The position numbers and the translations under genes were made by a program. The notes beneath the pieces were generated by a model. That model searched no databases. It was not told the origin of the DNA and saw only the letters and a list, made by a program, of their open reading frames with translations. Of a stretch of DNA of 64,000 bases, positions 12,739 through 25,227 are shown one piece after another; the first letter of the stretch is position 1; the number at the start of each line of letters is the position of its first letter. Origin of the DNA: Hericium rajendrae (Eukaryota; Basidiomycota; Agaricomycetes; Russulales; Hericiaceae); assembly GCA_033439255.1 (NCBI GenBank), contig CM065882.1, forward strand, positions 2,666,001 through 2,730,000, given 5' to 3'.

Positions 12739-13970
12739 CGTGTCGCTGTCAATGCCTGTAAAATCAACAAGCTCGGATGGGATGTCGAGGCACGGATCTC
12801 CATTCTGACTGCAACGACACTGGCAGCATTATAAACGAGTCCAGATTTGAATGTGGCAGCTGCAGCGGAACGGCGGGAGAAGCGGGCCCGCGCCGGCAAA
12901 CCAAGCGGTCACAGGGAGGAGGCGCTAAGAACTGATTGTCCTGCAATGGACCTGTTCGATATACCAGAACCGCCGCACTTGCTCATTGGAAGACAAGGTC
13001 ATGCGAACGGGGAGTCTGCGGACGGAGAAGCGGGGAGTCGTTTTTTGTGACGTTTGAGGAGTAAACGGATTCGGTAAAGCACTGGAAGGGTCATGTGCGG
13101 ATGTGCGACCCAATTACCCCGCGTTACCCCGCATCCACCAGCATCTGGTCAACGCCTTCAACAGAGCTTCGGATAGCCATGGACAGCATCACGAGTGCAG
13201 AGGCGTGATTGTGGTACCTGCGGTCCCAGATATTGCATAGGAACGAACCTATCACGGCATGATGCCGTTGGACCTGATGAAGACACCACAACGCCTGATA
13301 ACATGCCGATCGACCGCTCGTCGTCGCATACCTCGAAGTCTGTGGTTGGCGTAGGAAATAAAAAGGGGAAACACGAGTAGAGGATCGTCAAGAACAAACT
13401 GGATTCCCACCTGCAAAAATAGAGATGCATGTGTTCCTCGCCGTATGGCGAACAAAGACATGGTATCAGCGATTCGGGAGATACGAAGGCAACGGCTGAG
13501 GCATGGTATAGCACCTATTTTCGATCAAGTCGCGGACGCTGTATTGAGAGAACTCGTACTGACTGGAGTGCTGTCATGCGGGACTAACGTCCACCTAACA
13601 TACCTCCCCTTTGGAAATGCCTACACGAGATTTGCCATATGACCATACAGTAAAACACGTTCTTCCGCTTCCTTCGCCGTCTTTGGAGGATTTTTCCCGA
13701 GGATTTAACCAGAGCGCTGGAGAGGTCAGGCGAGGCGTGCACCGCCGGAGAGTATTTCATGGTTCAAAAAACATAGTCAGATTGACAGAAGGCCATCAGG
13801 AAAGTATTGGGCAAAGATTGTCTGATGGCTGGCGTCGAAGTTGTAGATGGAAAAGGCAACTGATTTCCACGCCTTCACAGCGACGGCGAGGGCCGTTCGC
13901 CAACGCACGAAGTCACCACCCGCTTCGCCCGTACATATCCTGTCGCTCTCCTCTCCATTTTATTCGCATC
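12739..13970. other. divergent intergenic region
   Basis: About 1.2 kb between the divergent MFS transporter (-) and clathrin light chain (+). Short open frames exist on both strands (for example minus 13158-13514), but none has a recognisable domain or splice pattern. A GTTACCCCGC motif occurs near 13121-13131 beside a similar ATTACCCCGC (two near-identical units), a possible regulatory site. The last 100 bases are pyrimidine-rich, typical of a basidiomycete 5' leader. Confidence 0.45.
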
Positions 13971-14915
13971 ATGGCAGACTTCCTCGGCGGCGGCGACGAG
14001 ATCGACTTTGAACGCGCCGCGTCCGCCTTCCCCGACATCTCTCTCGATGGTGAAGGGGACATTCCTTCATTGCCCGCAGCCGCCCCACCCATCATCCCCG
14101 AAGCACATAGCGTCCCATTCAACCTAGACGCGCTCACGAGTCCACCACCCGTGCGCGACGTGAAGGTCACTGGAGACGACGACGGGGTGATTGAGAAGTT
14201 CGAGAACGAATTCCCCGACATTGACTTGCCCGCGGTGCGTAGCAACGTCATGCTCTTCCTTTCCGGAGCAGCATTTGACAAGTTCATGCTTTTCAGGAGC
14301 CGCCCGTGCAGCTCCCGCCGTCTCAGCCCTCATTTGGCGCGGCGTCGCCATTTGCGCCCAAGCCGCAGCCCTCTGCACTCTCGTCAACCCCCATTCTGGC
14401 GCAGCAGGTCGAGGAGGAGGAGCCGGAGGTTATCAAGTGCGCTTGTTGGTTCCTCGCCTTTATATTTTCCGTGATGACCGTTATATGTGCAGACAATGGC
14501 GAGAACGGCAAGCAGAGGAAATCAGAGGCGAGACGAAGCCTCGAAAGCCAAACGCCAGGAGACGATCAGCAAGGCGGAGCGTGCGATCGACCAGTTTTAT
14601 GAGGACTACAACGCAAAGCAGACGCGCCAGATCAAGCAGAACAAGTGCGTGTCTCTGCTCAAGCCCTCTTGATTGTTGCTCACATCCATGCCCCATGACA
14701 GGGAGGAGGAAGCTGTCTTCCTGGCCGAGCTCAACGAGAAGCTCTCGCAGGGCACGACATGGGACCGTATCTGCGATCTCATTGAGCTCCAGAATTCGCA
14801 GAGCAAGACGCTTGCACGTGCCGGTCCGGGAACGACTGAGCTTGGACGGTATCGCGAGGTGCTGCTGCGGTTGAAGCGGGAGGGGACCAGTGCTCCAGGA
14901 GCGGCTGGATACTAG
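13971..14915 (+). CDS. CLC1: clathrin light chain
   Basis: Regulatory light chain of the clathrin triskelion in endocytosis and Golgi/endosome traffic. Exons: 13971-14234, 14297-14436, 14493 to about 14644 and about 14701-14915. The N-terminus MADFLGGGDEIDFERAASAF is acidic and carries FENEFPDIDLP. The heavy-chain-binding helix runs QWRERQAEEI, then RDEASKAKRQETISKAERAI, DQFYEDYNAKQTRQIKQNK, and the C-terminus TTWDRICDLIELQNSQSKT and REVLLRLKREG ends GAAGY. All are hallmarks of fungal light chains. The two halves of the helix lie in different frames: after GAG GAA ATC at about 14521 one base seems to be missing before AGG CGA GAC GAA. Since both sides are highly conserved, a 1-nt deletion is the best reading, by assembly error or a recent mutation. 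Confidence 0.9.
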
Positions 14916-15358
14916 ACGCATGATGGTATTGCGTTGTATCGAATGTCTTTAATATGCATTCGGTAGACCCAAAATGCGCGATGCTATTCTTTGGATTCTT
15001 TGTCTCTACAATAGTTCTTTTTTTCTAAGACATATTACTGTGGAACCGGACACAGGCCTCATTTCTCGTTCATAAGGATCATATTTCCGCCTGGAAAGAG
15101 CTTCCTCGCAGCCTGCACTGCTACCACATGGCCATCGATAAACACGAACAAGAAAATATGATTGATATAGTTCACGCTGTACAGGTGTTAAAGGAAGATA
15201 ACGTACCTATGAAACGCAACACACGTCAGTGCAACGGGTAAGATGGATAACAAGGGCGCACTCACTATAGAGTCTTTTTAAAAACTCCAGAGTGACGTAC
15301 AATTCATGAAGATAAAGAGAAGCCGAAGAATAATCTACTTGGGAAAGATCCTCATGGC

Positions 15359-16647
15359 TCAAAGCTTCGAAACGGAAGGAGATGGCTTCACTGCAGTCGG
15401 GTCCGTAGAAGGAAGATGTGCCTCTGCCCATGAGATGCACTCCTCGCACAGCTTTTCCTTGACGCCATCGGGCTCGTTCTGCAGTTCGTGGTAGCCGCCC
15501 TGCAAATTGGACATCAGGATCAGTCGGTCGATGAGTGAAAGGGCGACCAGAGCGCATACAGGATACGGGGTGAATGTCTTGTCCTTGGCGGGCACTCTGT
15601 TGAAGAACTCTTCGGATGCATCGAATCGGTTTATCTACAAGGAACATTATTAAGGAGTGACGTTAAAGACGAGCTGTGACAGAAAAACCTTGTCGTCTGT
15701 GCCGTGAATGAGCAGAAGCTAAGCAATATCATCAGAGACCTATCACCAAGAGGAAAATGTAAAAACTCACAGGCAGATTCTCTGGCCAATTCTTGTAATC
15801 GCGCACTACCACGTTCTCACCCTAGCCAACATTCAGCAATATTCACCTGAGGCAAGATGAATACTCTACCCTGTTCAGCATATCATCTATACACCGCAGA
15901 CTTGCATATCGCTTTACGAGGGGATCCGTCTCCTGGTCTTTGACAATGGCCGGGTCGTGACATAGATACTGTGGAGGCCCGTTTCAGCAATACATGAAAG
16001 CTGTATAAAGCGCTACGCACCTCGTTATTCACCGACGCAGGAAAGACCTGGTTTGGCAGGACCGTCCTCACTTTACCGCCGACCCAACGCAGCAGGCTAT
16101 TCGGGGGATTTACGAGGCGCAACAGCGGGCTCGTCGAAATGACACCCGCCAGACGGTCAATGGTCGCCTTCTCCGGCGGCGCAGTCGTCCTCGTCGCAAA
16201 CGACAGCACGAGCGCCCCGCCCTGTCCGCCGCTCACCCTCAGCAGCCATCAGCACAAGCCCGAAACCCGCACGCACCATCGAATGCCCCATCAGAAATAC
16301 AGGCACCTCGCGCCCATACCGCTCGCTCGCGACCCCAATCGCCCACTCGATATCGCGCATCGCCTCCGCCTGGCTCGTGCGCCCGTAGCTCCCGGGCCCC
16401 GTGCCCTCCTTGTCGAGCGCGCTGCGCCCGAACCCGCGTTGGTCGAACGCGAGCACGGTGAACCCGCGCGCGGCCCACGGCGCGTGTGCGCATGCGCGTA
16501 GCGCGCGACATGCTCGATGAAGCCATGCACGAAGACGAGGACGCCGCGCGGCGGCGTCGGCGGCGCGTACGTGCGCGTGTAGAAGGGCGTGTTGGCGGGG
16601 CCGGTGAGGAAGGCCTCGGTGTAGGGCACGGGGGCGGCGTCGGTCAT
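15359..16647 (-). CDS. monoacylglycerol-lipase-like alpha/beta hydrolase
   Basis: Serine hydrolase of the monoglyceride lipase group (yeast Yju3 relatives), expected to cleave monoacylglycerols on lipid droplets or membranes. The start MTDAAPVPYTEAFLTGP leads to the oxyanion segment FVHGFIEHVARYA, then VLAFDQRGFGRSALDKEGTG. The nucleophile elbow GHSMGG is split by an intron at about 16239-16290. SFATRTTAPPEKATIDRLAG, the acid motif LLLIHGTDDK and the histidine motif PGGYHELQNEPDG follow, so Ser-Asp-His are all visible. It ends PSPSVSKL at 15359. Between HVARYAHAH and PWAARGFTVLAFD the frame changes at about 16485-16490, where the plus strand reads GTGTG: one extra dinucleotide (or one missing base) explains it. 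Either an assembly error or a disabling mutation; the rest is intact. Confidence 0.85.
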
Positions 16648-17448
16648 CGTCGTTCTAGCTGAGTTCGGAGGCGGGGGAGGAGCAGACGCGCTGCGCGCTC
16701 AAGTTATAAGCTGAGCCCATGACGGTGCCCGATCCACTAGTGCCAATTTGTTATACATGCCCAGGCTGCTCTGACGATCGTGCAGCACGAAATGCGCTCA
16801 TCATGATATGAAATGCTTAGCGTTTGAACAGGGTCGGAAACTCAACTTGGCAGGGGATGATTTGAATATTCTAACTTGGAAGTTATGTATGACAAGAGGG
16901 GAAGAAAGGAACTTGCAGGGTCGAATACAGGCTCAAAAATATGGGTGATATCGAATAGTACAGTATTACACGCATAAATGGTTCCAGCAGTCGAACGAAA
17001 CACGTACTTACTGCAGATGCGAATGAGGTATGTACCGAAGCAAATCCCAAAGCCAAAGCCAAAGCTAACAAACACTGTGATGACGAGAAGACTACGGGTA
17101 CGGGTGGGGGGCCTGGGGGTAACGATATGTATCTAGCACACAGACAAGCCACAAACGAATGGATGGATGGATGACGATGGCCTAACGCAACCATCGGATA
17201 TTACTGACCTGCCGAACTGCCTATCCTACGAACTATAATTGCACAAACACGGGCATATAATGAAATGGAATCGAAATGATACATGGGTCCCGCACGTTTT
17301 GTTCTGATTCCTTTGACTTCCTGACGCACCGCCCCACCCGAACCAAAAGGAACGCAAACCCGAAACCAATAGCCTGCCCACACGCGTCGACATCATAACC
17401 CACACACATCTCAAGCACCGGACGTCACAGTCCTCGCCCCGCCCGTTA
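16648..17448. other. intergenic region
   Basis: About 0.8 kb between the 5' end of the lipase-like gene and the 3' end of the OPT transporter, both on the minus strand. It should hold the lipase promoter (near 16650-16800) and the OPT 3' region. Simple GGATGGAT repeats lie at about 17160-17172. No coding signal is supported. Confidence 0.45.
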
Positions 17449-20400
17449 TCACTCCCCAACGGGCGTATCGAGAAGCGGCAGATTATTCCAATCCGCAGCT
17501 GTATGAGCGTAGGTAAGCCCAGGGGCGACGGGTCACAGGTCAGGAAAATCTTACTATTAGCGTAGACGTTGTTTCCCCACCAATTGAGATTGATCGTCCC
17601 GTGCTTTGGGAACTGGGCGGCCAGTCAGCAACGAAACACAGACGCTTGATGGGATGTGAACTCTCACCTGCAATGTGAAGAATATGAAAATCAGGGATAT
17701 CACAGTGCCTGGCACAGCGTGTCAGCTCCCTGGGACCCTTGAGACGAAAACAGATCGAAACACACCGCTATCGAGCCCCGCGCTCGTGACATAGTTGAAC
17801 TTGCTCCACCATGCAAAGTTGCGCTTGCGGATGAGGAACTGGAAGATGAAACCAACTGCGAACCATGAGGAGAAATTGATGCCTGTCGCGGGCGGGATGT
17901 AGGACACGCCATTGAGGAAGATCGGTGTGCTGATGACCTTCACCCACGACGTCGGGTAGCGCCGCTGCCATAGCCAGAATGGGATCGGCAGGAACGCGCC
18001 GACGATGATGGCGTACAGCTGCGGATGGTAGATAGACCCGTTGCCGAATTGCCGGCTTGGACCGATGAGACCCCTGCATGCAAAGAAAGATGTCAGCCAG
18101 AGACATAAGGGGAAAAAGAGTGAGCGGACGCACCAGATAGCAGAGGCAGTGAAGTAGACCTGGTTGTGTGGGCAAACGAGTTGGTCTGGTTGATCGGGCT
18201 CGCAGATGTCTTTGACATTGCTGAAGATCCACATTTTGACGCCGACCTGCAGAAATGCGGCCAAGACCGTCGCCACCAGTTGCACTGCGCGAAGGGCCCA
18301 TCAGCCTCATCCGATGCACAACTGCGTGAGACATACCAAGGAACGTGGCGCGAGGCGGCACTTTAATGTAATGTCCGAGCTTGAGATCCTGCACGAAGGA
18401 TGTAGCCTCAGTGAGCGTCTGGATCGAGTAGCCCTTGAAGACCTGCAGGAGCAAGAGTTGAAAAGCAGTTAACATTACTGTAAAAATAAAGAACTGACCA
18501 TGTTCGCAAGGGGATTGCCCGGTAACAGCGTTCCAGGAACGATTTGCGCGAGCAGATTCAGCGTAATCTGAAAAACATGCAGGGTCAGTATCAAAGCTAG
18601 TAAAATGACAGGTAAATGACGCACTCCTTGACCTGTCATCGCATAGATGAACCCAGACGGGAGGACATAGATGATTGGCAGGAGCACCGCGAGCAGCAGC
18701 GCCCACACTGGCACATTCGTATGCCACACCTACTGCACATCAGCCCAAATCCACCGAGAGCAGAGCACAGTGGACCCACCTCCATCCCCACAACCGCCAA
18801 GCAGAAGAAAAACACGAAGGCAGTGAGGTACCACCAATCCGGTACCTCGGGGTAATTGCGCATCAGCTTCGCGTGGATATCGTCCTTCTCGATTTTCATA
18901 CGCTTGAGGCCATTGAGAAGACTGCGCCCGTGGTAGAGCAGCGTGTGCACGATCACGCACGTCGAGAGCGTGAACGCGAGCAGGTATGTGATTGCGTACG
19001 ACGCAGGCAGGTATAAGGGCGAATAGTCGTTGTACGCCGTCAGGTTGAAAGTGTCGTCCTTCTGCATCACGCGTGAGACATTGTATACATTGCCGAAACG
19101 GTCGTATGGCTCATTCGCAAACATCGGGAAGTGCGCCAGGCTCCAGGCCTGCACGAGGGTTAGTGGGCCGTGTTATTTCGGGAAGAAAAGCGGCTCACGT
19201 TTGTGTAGTAAAGAATGGGCGTAAGGATCCAGTAGAAGATCACAAAGCCCACGAAGATGTGGACTTCGGCCCACCAAGGGATCATCAGGGGCGAGCCGAC
19301 CCAGGTGATGCGCGACCAGTCGAACGTGATGATACTCATGCCCAACCCATTCTCCACACCAAAGAGCTGGTTGAGCGGGATATTGTTCGGTGCGATCCAG
19401 CATACCCATGAGAATACGGATAATGCCTGGAAAAGATAGCCGGGGAGATAGAAGAAGAAGAATGCGCCGAGGCAGACGTAGAGGAAGAAGCGGTAACGCG
19501 TCACGCCCCCCGTGCCCTCGTCGTCCTCCGCGTGAAGGGTATTTAGCAAGGTGCACGCGACGAGATTCTGCGGCCACACCATGCTAGCGGGCCAGACAAG
19601 GAAGCGGCGACAGAGTCCTGCCAAACCAAAGCCAGTCGCCTGCGTTGCGAGGACAAGCACGACGCTGAACCAGAAGCCCATATCGTAGTTGTAGTACTTT
19701 TCTGACACGACAATCGCGTTCAGCGCGTACGGCGGGCCGACGGCAACGTTTGCCATGATGAAGACAAGCACGTGCTCCTTTATGTTCCACGGTCCTGGGT
19801 TGAACGAAAATTCGTATGAACCGAGGAAGCGCGGGAGACGGTACACCGTGATAGGCAACGAGAAGGCAGCAAACTTGCCGATCGGGTGCGCAACCAGGAG
19901 GAGCATTAGCGGAACAACGCTCGGTGCCGGTGCGCGGAAGTTGAAAAAGACGTTCATGGCACTGTAGCGGGTAAGAAAAGAGAGAAACGGGAATAAAGGA
20001 AAGAACTAACCTTCCGGTCATGCATAGAAGGAGTCCGACGACCCACATTCGTATTGTCATGGCTGGCATCTCGGGGTCATCGATGTTCGACACCGACGCG
20101 CGGACTTCAGGGAACGGACTGTCCTCCTCCTCAACTGTGTCAAAATCGAACTCCATCCTGGGGACCACCATCAATACGATGACTCGGAAAAAAATGAATG
20201 AGACCGACTTGATCGAACGCGAATCGTCTGCATCTACGCCCAAATCCTCCAACCCGCCTTCCAGCACGCTCGACCCTTCCGAGATGCCTGACGATCGCCG
20301 CTTTGCCTTGGGCATGTCTAGGTCCGGAGAGACGGCATCCTTGTCGGGGAGAGAGACATGGACTTCGCGGGAACTGACGCCGCTGGTTGGGGCGGAGACG

Positions 20401-20969
20401 GCGGCCGAGCCGTTCACCCTTCGCATGCGGTATGCATTGTCGGCACTACCTGTGCCTGGCTGCGAGGTAGTTGAGGGCGGAGACGGAGAATCGACGGTGC
20501 CTGTCAGCGGGACCTTGGACGGGCCTGGATCGGGAACGTAGGTGCGGGGCGAGTACGGGTCAAAGGTTGGTGATGGGTATGTAATGGGCGGGGACGTCGG
20601 GGAGAAGGGTGGTGGGGCAGTTGGGGAAGCGAGGTTTGCGGGAAAGTACTGATGCTGAGGAGACAGTTGAGGATTTAGAAATTGTGGGCTCGGCAGGGAC
20701 GAGATATGGGGAGCCTGTGCTGGCGGCTGGGGGGGCTGGGGCTGGGCAGAGGCATCCGCAGTGCTTGGGGGTAGAAAAGCAAAGACATCGTCGTCGTCAG
20801 AGTCCTCCTCCTCATCTTCCTCTTCGACGGAATAGTCCTGGGAATAAGCGGTATACTGAACCTCGCGATCAAACGGGACGTCGGCCTGGGGGAGACCAGC
20901 AGGGTCATTGTAGTCGCCGGTTGAGGTATAAGGTCGCGACGAGGAGGCCGTTGTCGGCCTGTGAGGCAT
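17449..20969 (-). CDS. OPT family oligopeptide transporter
   Basis: Predicted plasma-membrane proton-coupled importer of small peptides (or glutathione/metal-peptide complexes). The protein starts MPHRPTTASSSRPYTSTGDY at 20969 with a cytosolic Pro/Ser-rich and acidic region of about 270 residues, much longer than in yeast Opt1. The OPT core follows: SPFPEVRASVSNIDDPEMPA, then TIRMWVVG, the NPG motif FNPGPWNIKEHVL, GFGLAGLCRRFLVWPASMVW and the late motif GHYIKVPPRATFLG, equivalent to the conserved KIPPR. About 12-14 hydrophobic segments and several short introns are visible. The last exon reads ADWNNLPLLDTPVGE and stops at 17449-17451. An ATG further upstream in frame (21134) is possible, but the 20969 ATG is preferred because the sequence before it is leader-like. 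No break was seen. Confidence 0.9.
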
Positions 20970-23008
20970 GATGGGCGCACCAGGCGGGTGGTGGGAGGAG
21001 GAGGGGAAGGAGGAGGACTGAGGAGAAGGAGTGGGAACAGACGTGAAGCCGTCCAGGCACAAGATCAGGAACTCCCGCTTATCTAATCCTCCATATTCAT
21101 TTTCTGCTGGCTGCGTATCCTGACCTCTGACCACTCTTCGTGTATCTCGGTCCCATTGTCCTATTCATTGCCCACTCTCCTCCTCCTTTCCACCGCTGCG
21201 CATTCCCCCAAGAGCCTCACAAGCAACCACCCATTCGAGCGCCTCCCCCCTGCCATCGCGAGAATCACTGTGCCTGGCTGGCCTCTAATTCCTCCCTCAC
21301 GGCGCCCACGCCTCTCTCTTCGTTATCGCACGTCCGTCCGTTTTGACATTTCCCGACAGTTCGCTGCAGGGCCGCCTCGTGCCACGAATATACCAGCCAG
21401 CAGAGAACCGACAATCGCGTGCTGTCTTCATTGTGTGCAGACTCAACGCTATCTTTGTCAGGGCGGCGCCACAGGGCTTTTCGCTGTCGATCACTGCACT
21501 TGCCAAGGCACCAAGGTCCAGGCGTCTTTCCTCTCCTCCGGCGTCCGCGTCTGCAGCGCATTCTTGTGTCTCATGCCGTCCGCAACTCCCTGACTGCGAT
21601 GCTCGGCCTTCACGTAAAGTCTTTCTCTTGCGATCGGACTAAGGCTTGATGATCACTTCTCCGCCCTTGATCTTCGCCATCTAGCTTATCACTGTCCACT
21701 ACAGCACTTGTGCACTTGCTTTGATATCGTACTGACCGGGCTATTCAGTTTGACCAATTAAATTCAATACGCAGCTCGTGTTTCCGCCGGGAAGGATATA
21801 TAATGACCTTTCGCTCATACGTGGCTTTGAGGCACCGGCCAGTCGGATCTCGGAAGTCGTCTTACCGATCCACACAACCTGCAAGGAAACATGACATTCG
21901 TTATCGACCTTTAGGCTTTAGAATCTAATTTACCACAACACAGCGAACGTGCATCTACATGATCGACCTCTCCCAGTTTTTTTGCGGCTTCCTCATCACG
22001 GTCCCACGTCGCGGCCTTCCGCACGTCCACAAACGCACGCCTGCTCTCACTCCAACACTATTCTCAGCACCATTGATGACTGACCTCATTTCTAGGCTTG
22101 CCGCAGTGCAAGTCATCCAGTCCCACAGCCACCGGCGCACTTCAAGAACGTTCGTTTGCCTCCGGGCCAACGTCGGCACGGAGGCATTTTTTGCAGATCT
22201 GCTTCCGTGGACGTCGGCGCGGGCACTGGTTTGCCCTTCAATTTAGAGCGGCGACGGCGAGTGTGGCCAAGTTACCGCCAGCAGTTGCTAGGATCCAGAA
22301 CAGAATGGGATGTTGTCGTGTGCGTGCGGTTCGTGGGATGGGAAGTGTTGGTAGCCACCGACGTGGTCGGAGCCATGGAACATGTTTGGAAAATATGCAG
22401 TTGTATGCACAACAATCTGATGATGGGAATTCGTTGCAGGATTCGGAATGACATCCGTCTTATATCGCAATACAGTGCTTTCGGTGAAAGGACTGACAGA
22501 TGTGATGCCTGCGCATGCGTTAGCCTAAGAACAGAGGGAGCGCCTGGTCTCGTGAGATATGTATGACAGAGATGAAGGATTCTGGACCTCGAATGTCGAC
22601 TGTAGATCCTTCAAGATCCAGTCATTGTTAGTACAGAACGATTGTCTAGAGCGCTATTTGTTTGTGCCTTTTGAAAACGGTGTCCAGCCTGAGCTGGATC
22701 AGCAAGGTACGAGGGATAGTACCTTGGTCCGCCACCCCTAAAATGTGGCAAACAGCGTGATAGATGTCCAGTACCTGTTTACTTTGAAACATCTGCGAAA
22801 CATACCTTTGCATACATAACGTGGCATAATGTTTTGGTGGAGGTTATGCCAGCACCGTATAGGATATACGGTGTCAGCGGGACCACGCGGCCAACGCCGC
22901 ACGATGGGACCGCCGATGTCGGGCGGGGTCCTCCCATTATCCGTCGAGTCGCACAACACAAAATTTGGTCATCACAATATTTATACCCATCCTTTCGTCC
23001 CAGTAAAC
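20970..23008. other. divergent intergenic region
   Basis: About 2 kb between the OPT transporter (-) and the PARG-like gene (+). It presumably contains both promoters. Frames such as 22156-22566 (+) and 21955-22179 (-) are open but show no domain and no convincing introns, so I do not call them. A CAACACAAAATTTGG and TATTTATACC stretch at about 22951-22985 lies just before the PARG-like start and may be its core promoter. Confidence 0.45.
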
Positions 23009-23987
23009 ATGTCGAAATCTGATTTCTTCAAGCCTAGACAGCTCAAGAAAACCGGCAGCTCATCCAGCACCGGCGACGACAAACGCGCCAAGCGGACCGC
23101 CATCGCGGACGCGACGCTCGAGGCCCTCGAGCGCGGATCCTTCACGCATGAACACGTCGTCTACGACCTGAGCGGCGATCTCCAGACATTGCTGAAGAAT
23201 ACCTCATACTACTCGCCCCAGTCCATGCTCTCGGCCTGGTCCTCGAATGCCGCAAAGGCGTCGCTACCATCCACCACCGCAGCAGCAGACCACAGCGGAT
23301 ATCCATCCTAGAGATGTCCACGCTCGACGGCGCGCGCTGCTACACTCCGAGGCCCCTTCCTCGCCGCCCAGCAAAATCGGTGTGCTTAATTTTGCATCCG
23401 CGACGAAGCCCGGCGGCGGGTTCCTCACCGGCGCGCAGGCGCAGGAAGAGTCGCTCGCACGCGCGTCGACGCTGTACCCCGCCCTCACCACGTCCACCGC
23501 GCGCCAGTTCTACGCGCTGCACAAAGCGGATACGAAGCGCGGGTACTACTCGCACGCGATGGTCTACGCGCCCGGCGTCCGCGTGTTCCGCGACAACGCG
23601 GGCGCGTGGCTCGCCCGTACGCGGTCGACGTGCTGACGAGCGCGGCGGTCAACGCGGGGACGTGCGCCGGAAAATGGCGGCCGAAGACGGCGATCTCGAG
23701 GCGGAGGAGGCGAAGATCGCACGCGTGATGCGCGAGCGGATGGCGCGCGTGCTGTTTTTGTTCGAGCAGCAGGGCGTGCGGCGGCTCGTGTTGGGCAGCT
23801 TCGGGACGGGCGTGTTTCGCAACAAGGTGGACGTCGTCGCGGGCATCTGGGTGGACTTGCTTTGTGCGGAGGGCGCGCGGTTCAAGGGATCCTTTGATCG
23901 TGTCGTTTTTGCGATTTTGGGGCGGAGACGGTCATGCAGTTCGAGAACGTGTTTTCGGATCGTCTGGGCCCGGCCTGGAAAGCATAA
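23009..23987 (+). pseudogene. microbial-type PARG-like protein with several apparent frameshifts
   Basis: Related to the microbial poly(ADP-ribose) glycohydrolase-like family (TIGR02452/PARG_cat_microbial), which removes ADP-ribose polymers. The N-terminus MSKSDFFKPRQLKKTGSSSS starts at 23009. The diagnostic core is present: IGVLNFASATKPGGGFLTGA followed by QAQEESLARASTLYP (the GGG...QEE signature of the ADP-ribose site), RGYYSHAMVYAPGVRVFRD, YAVDVLTSAAVNAG, RMARVLFLFEQQGVRRLVLG, SFGTGVFRNKVDVVAG and a tail MQFENVFSDRLGPAWKA. These pieces lie in three frames: shifts occur near 23285-23335, about 23602, about 23661 and about 23918, most in G/C runs and each explained by one lost base. Either a recently decayed gene or a locus poorly resolved by the assembly; the conserved residues themselves are all intact, which favours the latter. 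Confidence 0.7.
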
Positions 23988-24222
23988 TTGCGGGTGCATG
24001 TATAATTGTCGTTTTGTGATGACGATCTTGATTTTTACTGAGCATTATCTCCGTCGCTACAGTTCTTCGTCCACATGAAGAACTATTACACGTCATAGCC
24101 ATCACTTCCTTTGTTCGATGTCACGATGCCGAGCGGGTTGATCCTCCTGAGTGGCCTCACGGTCCGCGCGTGTTGATTCGGCTGAATAACACGTAAAATC
24201 GAACGCCATTCTCAATTGACTG

Positions 24223-25227
24223 ATGGCAACGGCTCTTGTTCTGACTGCCATGGACTCTGGATGGGTTCTTCCTGATCCTGACCTTGACGATCCGGAACGT
24301 ATTGTCAAGGCCTCTGGCACAGAGGAGACGATCAACAATGCCATTTTGCGGCATCCTGAATACTATTTCGACGACGGCTCGCTTGTAGTTCTGGTGCGCA
24401 GCTCATATGTCATCCTCCTCGATTAGAAGAACTCACACAGATCTTGGATTCCAGGTCGAGAACGTCCTTTCCGCATCTTCAACTCCACCTTGACAAGACA
24501 TTCACGTTTTTTCTACGAACTCTCCAGTTCTTCTTCTCGCCTTCCCGGTGAAGCATGCGACGGCACATCTGACGCGCGCCCACTCAAGATCGAAGGCATC
24601 TCCGCCCTCGACTTCGAACGCCTCCTATCTATCCTGTACCCAGCGTCCGTCCTCAGCCGCCTTCGTCTGCCTTCTTCATGCCCTCTGATCGTCTCCGTCT
24701 CTTCACAGTCACATCGGCGTGGAAACGACCATGACCGCAGATGAATGGACCTCCGTGCTGCACCTCGCCACCCAATGGCAGTTCGCCGACATCCGCACGC
24801 TGGCGATCCGCTCGCTGCAGGCGCTGCCCCTCGATCCGCTCGACAAGATTGTCCTCTCGCGTGAATACGGCATCGGCACGCGCTGGACCCTCGATGCGTA
24901 CGTGGAGCTGTGCGAGCGGCCCTCACCGTTGTCCATCGAGGAGGCTGGCCGCCTCGGACTCTTGAAACCGCGACGCGGGTCGCCCAGCTGCGCGAGAAGC
25001 TCGTGCGGCGCAGCGTCAACGCGGGCCAGACGCGCGTGGAGGTGCTATCGCGGCGGAGCATCGAGGGCAAGGGTCTGCCGTCGGGCATACCGATGGGGCA
25101 TGCGCGGCGGAATTCGCTGCCTGCACATCTACGCTCGCCGCCGCCGAGCCCGGGCCGCCAGCGGCTGCCGGTCGTGCTGCGGCTCGCGGCACAGACGTTT
25201 GGACTGGACATGTGCGAGACGAATTGA
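24223..25227 (+). CDS. BTB/POZ domain protein 1 (two apparent frameshifts)
   Basis: First of three paralogous BTB proteins here; fungal members of this kind are of unknown function, while BTB domains often dimerise or bind cullin-3. The N-terminus carries ILRHPEYYFDDGSLVVLV, then an intron (24394-24454), then VENVLFRIFNSTLTRHSRFF, an intron after LYP (about 24643-24710), ADEWTSVLHLATQWQFADIR, TLAIRSLQALPLDPLDKIVL and ETATRVAQLREKLVRR, ending LDMCETN. The block HPEYYF-DDG-VE-VLFR-...-LA-QWQF-LAIR-LE is shared with the other two copies. The frame shifts at about 24468 (T-run, one base short between VENVL and FRIFN) and about 24962 (CTCT, two bases too many before ETATRV). The gene is either newly broken or misassembled. 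ATG 24223 precedes an alternative ATG at 24250. Confidence 0.7.
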
